A model generated the notes under the pieces. That model was not told the origin of the DNA. It was given only the letters and a program-made list of their open reading frames with translations, and ran no database searches. The translations under genes and the position numbers were made by a program. From Hyunsoonleella aestuarii (GTDB lineage: Bacteria; Bacteroidota; Bacteroidia; Flavobacteriales; Flavobacteriaceae): a stretch of 64,000 nt of DNA. Below are positions 1-5,305 of this stretch, in pieces. How positions within the stretch are numbered: position 1 is the stretch's first letter; each line of letters begins with the position of its first letter. The stretch covers positions 124,001-188,000 of the forward strand of contig NZ_VAWB01000003.1 of NCBI RefSeq assembly GCF_006148925.1, in the 5' to 3' direction.

Positions 1-310
1 ATATAGGAAATCCTATGAAAGGTAAATGTGCTTCAATGTTCTCTTTAACAATAAAGATGATATTCTCTTTTAAGTTGTCATGTCTTAACTTGTATTGAGC
101 ACACAACTCCAGTTCGCTCTTATCCATTTTGTAGGCAAGTTGTATGTAATTATCTTCAGTTACTCTGTAAAAATATTTAAAGTCGATATCACCCATTATT
201 TCAAGGGTATCCATGAGATACTGAAACTCATCAATAAGATTTTTGATGTCTCCGAAATCCTGTTTGGAACTCATTATAACACCTTCTTCTTTAGTGAATA
301 CTGTTTTCAT
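1..310 (-). CDS. hypothetical protein, 3' end outside window
   Basis: An open minus-strand frame runs from an ATG at 310-308 to the window edge without a stop, giving 103 visible residues. The product is acidic and hydrophilic, with no signal peptide or membrane segment. I do not recognise the family. It starts 11 bases after the stop of the 322-708 gene and shares its orientation, so it is probably the next gene of the same mobile-element operon. A second in-frame ATG at codon 13 (ATAATGAGT) is a possible alternative start. The opposite-strand frame here is judged a shadow. Confidence 0.6.
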   Translation of the reverse strand, partial: MKTVFTKEEGVIMSSKQDFGDIKNLIDEFQYLMDTLEIMGDIDFKYFYRVTEDNYIQLAYKMDKSELELCAQYKLRHDNLKENIIFIVKENIEAHLPFIGFPI

Positions 311-321
311 TATTTATATAT

Positions 322-708
322 CTAGTAATTAGAAAATACATCCAACAGTATTTTAGATTCTCTGCTATTCAGGTTCTTGAGCTTTAACTCAATTTCTTCT
401 TTTGTTGTTTTTGTATCTATAGTAAAACCCAAAGGGTTTGATTTATATATATAAACTATGTAATATTTACACTTTTGAAGTTCCTTAATATGCTCTTTCC
501 AATTATTTAAGAATTGAATAGATGTTTGCTCAAGTGTTTTTTTAGTTAGCCATTGATCATTTATATTAATCTCTAACACCAAAGTGTCATTTTTAACAGT
601 TAATAGCTGAGAGCCTACTCCAGCAAACATTCGATATAGCTTATCGACAGAATGTAGATGCTCTGAATTGATTTCTGATACTTCTTGTTTTGATAAATTG
701 AAACTCAT
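322..708 (-). CDS. hypothetical protein (128 aa)
   Basis: A 128-residue soluble protein of unknown function, rich in Lys, Glu, Leu and Ile, with no membrane segment, no cysteine pair motif and no nucleotide-binding motif. The middle part (about residues 35-95) has the alternating hydrophobic pattern of a small alpha/beta fold. It sits between two other small unknown genes on the same strand. A TAnnTTTG-like box at 860-853 on the minus strand would give it a leader of about 140 bases. Its function cannot be read from the sequence; its context is the accessory block at 1-3730. Confidence 0.6.
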   Translation of the reverse strand: MSFNLSKQEVSEINSEHLHSVDKLYRMFAGVGSQLLTVKNDTLVLEININDQWLTKKTLEQTSIQFLNNWKEHIKELQKCKYYIVYIYKSNPLGFTIDTKTTKEEIELKLKNLNSRESKILLDVFSNY

Positions 709-1123
709 AATGCATAGTTTTAAAGGTTATATGCATCAGGGTGATAATATAAATTGTGGATGTTCATTTATTTTGACTGAACTGTCCGTATACTAAACCA
801 CCGTGGCTTTTGTGCTCGGTTGGTACGCTATATTGCGTTCCTGATACTATTACAAAGATATAATAATATTTATTATTCTTTTAAAATACTTTCTGTCCTT
901 AAAAAATATTGCTCGATCGACACATAAAACCTAATCGAAATAATTATAGAACATAACTTTTTAAGTTACATTTAATAAATTAAATTATACGATTAGGCTT
1001 TGATATGCAAGCAGTATGCAGAGTGAATTTTCTCAGTGGTTTTATGTTTATAGAGCCAAAACCGTCTCAGAAAATGTTCTATTTCCATAGAACCAAAAGA
1101 TACAGCATAATGCTCTTTCTAAC
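709..1123. other. non-coding spacer rich in inverted repeats
   Basis: This 415-base stretch has no convincing gene. It holds several inverted repeats: ACATAAAACC at 922-931 against GGTTTTATGT at 1038-1047 (perfect 10 bp), CCTAATCG at 930-937 against CGATTAGG at 990-997, the palindrome TCGATCGA at 913-920, and GTTCTAT-TTCC-ATAGAAC at 1076-1093 (perfect 7-bp stem, 4-base loop). The last lies 30 bases past the stop of the 1124-1375 gene and could end its transcript, though no strong T run follows. The nested arrangement would also suit a protein-binding region such as an origin, transfer or recombination site. The sequence does not decide between these. Confidence 0.4.
853..860 (-). promoter_or_regulatory. 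possible -7 promoter box (TATCTTTG)
   Basis: On the minus strand these bases read TATCTTTG, matching the Bacteroidota -7 consensus TAnnTTTG. No clear -33 TTTG lies 19-23 bases upstream. Transcription from here would read the 322-708 gene. The leader contains a plausible hairpin: ACCAACCG pairs with CGGTGGT, with one bulged base, around 797-825. Confidence 0.3.
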
Positions 1124-1375
1124 TTATATTGTTAGAATGTCAAAATAGTAAGTGTGATAGGTTTTACCATCTATATAAAACACAATCCTACCTTCGTTAG
1201 TAATTTTTAATTCTTCACAAGAAACAATTTGGTTCATATTTAAATCACCAATATCTTGTAGCACCAACAATTTAAAAGGCGTATGTAGCTTTATAATTCT
1301 ATTTTGACCATTAACCACATAAATGATGTGTGGTGAGCAATATTTCAAAAGCTCAATCAGATCTTTATTGCTCAT
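1124..1375 (-). CDS. hypothetical protein (83 aa)
   Basis: A small protein of 83 residues whose second half has short alternating beta-strand-like stretches (for example GRIVFYIDGKTYHTYYF). It has no signal peptide and only one cysteine pair position, so no metal site is evident. I do not recognise the family. It starts 21 bases after the stop of the DUF3871-like gene on the same strand and probably belongs to the same transcript. The large inverted-repeat spacer lies downstream. Confidence 0.55.
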   Translation of the reverse strand: MSNKDLIELLKYCSPHIIYVVNGQNRIIKLHTPFKLLVLQDIGDLNMNQIVSCEELKITNEGRIVFYIDGKTYHTYYFDILTI

Positions 1376-1396
1376 TTTTAATAAAATAAATTAGGT

Positions 1397-2395
1397 TTAC
1401 TGCACTATATCGTGATCCTGAAGGAAGTAGTTGTCCTTTTTGTTCTTGATTGCTGCGCCTAGATGGTTTACAAATTCATAAGTGTTACAATTTCTACACA
1501 GAAAGTTGTCTATGTAATTGCTCTTAGAACTCTCTGTGAATAGGTTGTACAGGTTCCAGAGAGTGATATATCCGTCATTATCGGCACTGAAATGTGGATC
1601 ATCAATATAGTTCTTAACAATCGTGTTGATTTGAGAATCTGTAGTCTTCAGTTCAAATAACTGCTGCTTCTGCTGTTTGTCCAAATGATGATAAAGTTTC
1701 ATCTTACCAATAAGATGCGCAAACTGTTCTTGATTAATAGTGTATTCCTGTAACTCTTGCATAGTTTCAAGCTGATTTTCCTGATTATAGGTAAGAAAAA
1801 GCTCCCTTGTTTTTGATTTAAGCTCCTCCACACTACTCACTCTCAGATCATCTTTCAATCCATCAGTGGCGATACAGAGATTACAGCACACCATATTTTT
1901 AAAGCCTATAAAGATTTTAAATTTCTCTATGCTTTTCTTGGAGAACAGGTTCTGCTCAGAATAGGATCTAACACCACCAACGGTGAGATTAAGCTTCTGG
2001 TTATTGATATACGTATGTATATGGGGTATCTCAACCATAAAGGCCATACGTTCATAATAAATAGTTTTCTCGTGTTCTAATAGCTCTTTGGCAGGTTTAC
2101 CTATTGCAGAAGGAATACGTCCTTTAATGATGTGAGAGGTCCTAATATTGGCCATCATCACGGTTCGTTCGGGAAATAGCTCTTGTGCTATCTCACGCAC
2201 CGCACCTATAAACTCAAAATGTGGAATGGTACTCTCATTATCTTTTGCAAATATAGGAATCGTACAATCCTGTCTTAAATGTGAAAGCGTAACCTGTTGT
2301 GTGTTTGCTTCTATAAACTTATTGTTGTTAGAAATAGATGATGACTCTACCTCATGATTACTGACCACTTGTTGTGTTACTGTTGTCAATTCCAT
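1397..2395 (-). CDS. DUF3871-like protein
   Basis: A 332-residue soluble protein that I recognise, with moderate certainty, as resembling the DUF3871 family found in Bacteroidota mobile elements and plasmids. The low-complexity N-terminus (about residues 1-40, many Thr, Ser, Asn) is followed by a conserved-looking core around 50-200 containing a Cys-Cys-x-Leu-Cys cluster near 169-173, then a helical Gln-rich segment. Another Cys-x-x-Cys lies near the C-terminus. Its start overlaps the end of the Sak4-like ATPase gene by 38 bases, which indicates co-transcription and possibly coupled translation. The family has no established biochemical role. The neighbouring recombination-type ATPase suggests work on element DNA, which is inference. 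Confidence 0.6.
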   Translation of the reverse strand: MELTTVTQQVVSNHEVESSSISNNNKFIEANTQQVTLSHLRQDCTIPIFAKDNESTIPHFEFIGAVREIAQELFPERTVMMANIRTSHIIKGRIPSAIGKPAKELLEHEKTIYYERMAFMVEIPHIHTYINNQKLNLTVGGVRSYSEQNLFSKKSIEKFKIFIGFKNMVCCNLCIATDGLKDDLRVSSVEELKSKTRELFLTYNQENQLETMQELQEYTINQEQFAHLIGKMKLYHHLDKQQKQQLFELKTTDSQINTIVKNYIDDPHFSADNDGYITLWNLYNLFTESSKSNYIDNFLCRNCNTYEFVNHLGAAIKNKKDNYFLQDHDIVQ

Positions 2396-3266
2396 TATTT
2401 TGTATTGTTTTTGTGTTAATGATTTGTTTGTTGTCTACAATCTGAGAAGTGTTTTCGATTTCAGATTTTCTCGCCATGATAAGCGAATGAATTTCCTGTT
2501 TCAGGCTTCTATGTTTTTGATAAAGATGCCTTAAGCCTTCTAACGTATTAGTAGCATTTATCTCTTGCTTTACATCCTCCAGAGATACACCTTGATTGCA
2601 CCAAGCTTTTAATTTTTTACCTGTAGCAGAGTTTATTATAAATTCAGGTTTTCCATGGAAAAGATTAGTCCGGTCCTTACTGACTTTACACAAATGATTT
2701 TCGTTTATGAGCTCAAAGTTTACGGATAACTCGTATTCAAAGCCCTCACTGGTTATCTCTTTTGTACCGTGCTTCACCACTTTAGATTTACCATTAGAAC
2801 CAACATCTAATGAATAATCTGTTTTACGCCTAGTGGTAGTGATGATATGACACTTAGATCGTAGAATAGCATCTATGAAATTCTGGTGCCTAGGCTTCAC
2901 CTTAGCCCAGTCTTGGAATCGACCACCTAGCTTTTCATGGATCTGTAAACAGCCACCTTCACCTTGCCATTCATGAGTTATGGAATCTATAATAATCAGA
3001 TCCATATTAGCCTTTTCGCAAGTTTGAATAGCTTCTATATACCGTTCTGGGCTATATGGAGGAAATAGATTTAGTACGTTGAAATTTCCTAAATCTGAAT
3101 ATAGGCTGGCTGATGAATTCTCTGTATCTATAACAGCTATTTTAGACCAATCACTGGTCATTCCGTAGGCCAATTGCAAGGCAGAATAGGTCTTACCAAA
3201 TCCTGATGCTCCTGATATGCCCAAACGTAGTTTTACGTTGTTGCGTTGTGTTTGTTGTAATTGCAT
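2358..3266 (-). CDS. Sak4/RecA-like AAA ATPase of mobile-element type
   Basis: A 302-residue P-loop ATPase with Walker A GASGFGKT at residues 19-26 and a Walker B strand DLIIIDS at 89-95, preceded by a VIDTENSSA stretch as in RecA-like cores. The short RecA core followed by a charged C-terminal tail matches phage Sak4-type single-strand annealing ATPases, which cooperate with a single-strand DNA-binding protein. The small upstream gene at 3373-3729 could be that partner, which is inference. It overlaps the downstream DUF3871-like gene by 38 bases. A terminator hairpin separates it from the upstream gene. Plasmid partition or a general RecA-like NTPase role is less likely but possible. Confidence 0.7.
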   Translation of the reverse strand: MQLQQTQRNNVKLRLGISGASGFGKTYSALQLAYGMTSDWSKIAVIDTENSSASLYSDLGNFNVLNLFPPYSPERYIEAIQTCEKANMDLIIIDSITHEWQGEGGCLQIHEKLGGRFQDWAKVKPRHQNFIDAILRSKCHIITTTRRKTDYSLDVGSNGKSKVVKHGTKEITSEGFEYELSVNFELINENHLCKVSKDRTNLFHGKPEFIINSATGKKLKAWCNQGVSLEDVKQEINATNTLEGLRHLYQKHRSLKQEIHSLIMARKSEIENTSQIVDNKQIINTKTIQNNGIDNSNTTSGQ

Positions 3267-3310
3267 AATGTTTGTTTTTTGGTTATATATAATTGTTGTT
3301 TGTAGAAATA

Positions 3311-3346
3311 AAAAAAGAGCTTATCACAGATGATGTGATAAACTCT
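3311..3346 (-). terminator. rho-independent terminator
   Basis: Read on the minus strand, a hairpin (AGAG and TTATCACA pairing with TGTGATAA and CTCT, with one mismatch and a 5-base loop) is followed by a run of seven or more T. It lies just after the 3373-3729 gene and before the Sak4-like ATPase, so it would terminate or attenuate transcription entering the ATPase operon. Confidence 0.75.
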
Positions 3347-3372
3347 TCTAACTAGAATTAATCGACTTAGAC

Positions 3373-3729
3373 TTAATCCGCAGTTTGCATAATATCTGCT
3401 ATCGATACCACTTGTTCTTCTAAATCTAGTGCTGGGTCATAGTATTCCCAACGGTGCGATAATTCAATAATCTCACCAGTTTCTTCAATGGTGTATTCAT
3501 AAGGATCTGTAGGCACCTTCCTTATTGAGCCTTCAAACGTTGTACCTATAAGGGATGAAGCAGTTTCTTCATCGAAGGTGGTAGCAACAAATGCTGTTTT
3601 GGCTGTCAAATACACTCTGCCTGTTTGTTTACTCTTAACAGGAACAGCTCCAGATTGAACGATTAAGCCATAAAATTCTTCGTCTTTAGAATTTGTAGCC
3701 TTCTTAATTTCTTTTACAGTTACACTCAT
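3373..3729 (-). CDS. small acidic protein, possible single-strand DNA-binding partner
   Basis: A 118-residue acidic protein with a repeating beta-strand pattern (FYGLIVQSG, VYLTAKTAFVA, FEGSIRKV) and a strongly acidic tail of the kind seen in single-strand DNA-binding proteins. I do not recognise a named family. The OB-fold idea rests on the strand pattern, the acidic C-terminus and the neighbouring Sak4-like ATPase, since these ATPases often travel with such partners. It is the first gene of the minus-strand element block and is followed by its own terminator. Confidence 0.5.
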   Translation of the reverse strand: MSVTVKEIKKATNSKDEEFYGLIVQSGAVPVKSKQTGRVYLTAKTAFVATTFDEETASSLIGTTFEGSIRKVPTDPYEYTIEETGEIIELSHRWEYYDPALDLEEQVVSIADIMQTAD

Positions 3730-3771
3730 AATTATATGATTTTAGTTAACGCAGTTTTATTAAAGGGGGAT

Positions 3772-3802
3772 AACCCCACACCTGCTAAATATGGGTGGGG
3801 TT
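3772..3802. repeat. inverted repeat in the leader of the first element gene
   Basis: AACCCCAC at 3772-3779 is the exact complement of GTGGGGTT at 3795-3802, with a 15-base loop. It lies 43 bases upstream of the minus-strand start at 3729, in otherwise AT-rich DNA. It could be an operator or a leader hairpin affecting translation of the 118-residue protein. Confidence 0.5.
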
Positions 3803-3853
3803 AGGGCTAGAAGGGGACTTCTGTTTTTAATATATAAAGTGTGAAAAAAAAAT

Positions 3854-3869
3854 AGAAAAAATTTTTTCT
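3854..3869. repeat. perfect 16-bp palindrome, A/T rich
   Basis: AGAAAAAATTTTTTCT reads the same on both strands. It sits between the tRNA half and the first element gene. It may act as an operator or as a bent AT tract. Because it is nearly all A and T, chance cannot be excluded. Confidence 0.35.
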
Positions 3870-3920
3870 GTGTAATATTGAAATGGGAGCCTAGGTTATT
3901 GTTAACGGATGGTATTTATT

Positions 3921-3959
3921 TTGTAAATCAGATGCTCTATCCAGCTGAGCTATGAGATT
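3921..3959 (-). pseudogene. 5' half of a tRNA gene, broken in the anticodon loop
   Basis: On the minus strand the bases fit a tRNA from the acceptor 5' strand through the anticodon loop. TA at positions 8-9 is followed by the D-stem GCTC/GAGC with loop AGCTGGATA, then the anticodon-stem strand TCTGA and a loop TTTACAA that would place UAC (valine) at the anticodon. After this point the sequence is AT-rich and contains no second anticodon-stem strand, T-arm or acceptor 3' strand. I find no matching 3' half on this strand within 1-3920. The element-type genes start beyond the break, so this looks like the edge of an insertion or deletion. Confidence 0.65.
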
Positions 3960-3989
3960 TGTTGAGTTTTTAAGCTCCAGAGAGGGATT

Positions 3990-4008
3990 GTGCAAACAGT
4001 GTGCAAAC
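3990..4008. repeat. direct repeat GTGCAAAC x2
   Basis: GTGCAAAC occurs at 3990-3997 and again at 4001-4008, three bases apart, next to the broken tRNA and outside any gene. Tandem short repeats beside a tRNA fragment are what recombinase arm or core sites look like, but no integrase gene is adjacent. Confidence 0.4.
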
Positions 4009-4108
4009 CTTTACCTAATTAATTTTTATTACTTAATGAAATCAAGATCAAATTGAGCTATTCTTGTTGATGCTTGTCGCAATAATAAGATGAAATTTAC
4101 AAGCATTT

Positions 4109-4402
4109 TTAATCTCTTTTTATAATCTTAATAATTTTGGTTAAATCATTAATAGTAACCTCAACAAAATAAACGCCTTGATTTAAGCCGATAAAATCTA
4201 ATTTTTCAATTTTGGTATTCGGGCTTTTAGTAATAATACGCTGTCCAAAGATGTTATAAACAGTAAGATGGTCAATTAATTTTTGAGACTTTATTATGAG
4301 ATTCTTATTTACTGGATTGGGAAAATATTGAAATTCAGTAGAGTTGAAAGACTCAGTAGATAGGCTTTCGTTTACGACAATTATAAAGTTACCTTCTGCA
4401 CG
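4109..4402 (-). pseudogene. orphan type IX secretion C-terminal sorting domain
   Basis: This minus-strand frame was found by translating the gap. It encodes 97 residues without a start and ends at a TAA (4111-4109). It shows the type A T9SS sorting-domain pattern: FQYFPNPVNKNL, then VYNIFGQRI, then LNQGVYFVEV and a final KIIKIIKRD. Such domains direct cargo through the outer membrane and are then removed. Only the C-terminus remains. The cargo gene has been cut off at 4402, where the frame runs directly into the stop codon of the response regulator. The break probably marks the left edge of the inserted operon. Confidence 0.8.
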
Positions 4403-5305
4403 TTAAATATAATTTTTATAGTGCTCTTCAATAAATGATGGCATCCATCCAAGGATTTCCATAATTGAATATGCATTGGCGATAAAAGGAATTTTAACTA
4501 AGTCCTCTTCAGATAGATGTGAATAACCATTGGTTGATTCTTTTATTTTTCTAAATGCCCCTTTTATGTCTTTTGGTATGTCTTTATTAAGTTTTTCTGA
4601 ATTTCCATTACGGTCCTTTACAAGTCTATCTTCCATAAAAATTGTACACCATTCTTGATTAGGACGACCATTAGAGAAACAGAAATTTGGTATACATGGA
4701 AAAGGGTCGTTTAAAGCAAGGTAAATGGACTCCAGGAAATCTCGTTGGACATTTATATTTTTCTTGCGATAATCGCTATTGCGCAGATTGTTTACTATTT
4801 CAATAAACAATCCTTTAGATTTACTGTTCAGAATACCCTTTTCAAAGCATTTAAAAGCTTCGGGGAATTCCATTTTTACTTTCATCTCTTCAGATTTGGA
4901 GGCTGCAACTTTAATTGCTTGATATAGTTTTTTATTGTCAGACCCTTTTACAAAAAAATCACCATAGGACTCTCTAAACATAGCACTGTCTAAATAATCT
5001 GGCTGACCGGTAAAAATAAATGATGGCAAATATTGTGTTTGATTAATTTCAATTAATCGATCACGTGATGCCCTTAGGCCAGTTAAGTCAGCTTTTTTTG
5101 ATTCTTTATTAAGTTTAACTTTAGCATCCAATATTACGGCGTGAAAGTTATTAGATTCAGATTCAAGGATTTCCATACCTTCTTGATGTGAGGCTGCCGG
5201 TATAATATCTATATCAAAATGTTCTGCTTCACCTATGAGGTCCTTTTGTTTCTCCCATTCATCATCAATCCATAATACTTGTAGTCTTATTTGGCTATCC
5301 ATCAT
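4403..5305 (-). CDS. response regulator: receiver domain plus unknown helical output domain
   Basis: A 300-residue protein with a complete receiver domain at about 8-135. It has the acidic pair D14-D15, phosphoacceptor D60 (AVILDA), the conserved T99 (FIFTGQ) and K120 (FFVKG). The remaining 160 residues are not a recognisable helix-turn-helix or enzyme. Its last part (NGYSH near 259-263, then a helix ending in LGWM) recalls HEPN/DUF4145-like helical bundles, but a standard R-x4-6-H motif is not evident. The start codon shares a base with the stop of the kinase-methyltransferase gene (TAATG), so translation is coupled and phosphotransfer from that protein is the obvious inference. The output is unknown and a DNA-binding role is not supported. 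Confidence 0.8.
   Translation of the reverse strand: MMDSQIRLQVLWIDDEWEKQKDLIGEAEHFDIDIIPAASHQEGMEILESESNNFHAVILDAKVKLNKESKKADLTGLRASRDRLIEINQTQYLPSFIFTGQPDYLDSAMFRESYGDFFVKGSDNKKLYQAIKVAASKSEEMKVKMEFPEAFKCFEKGILNSKSKGLFIEIVNNLRNSDYRKKNINVQRDFLESIYLALNDPFPCIPNFCFSNGRPNQEWCTIFMEDRLVKDRNGNSEKLNKDIPKDIKGAFRKIKESTNGYSHLSEEDLVKIPFIANAYSIMEILGWMPSFIEEHYKNYI

Noticed and set aside
3921-3959. tRNA interrupted by a group I intron in the anticodon loop
   Set aside because: The break position would suit an intron, but no 3' half of the tRNA is found downstream on the same strand within the window.
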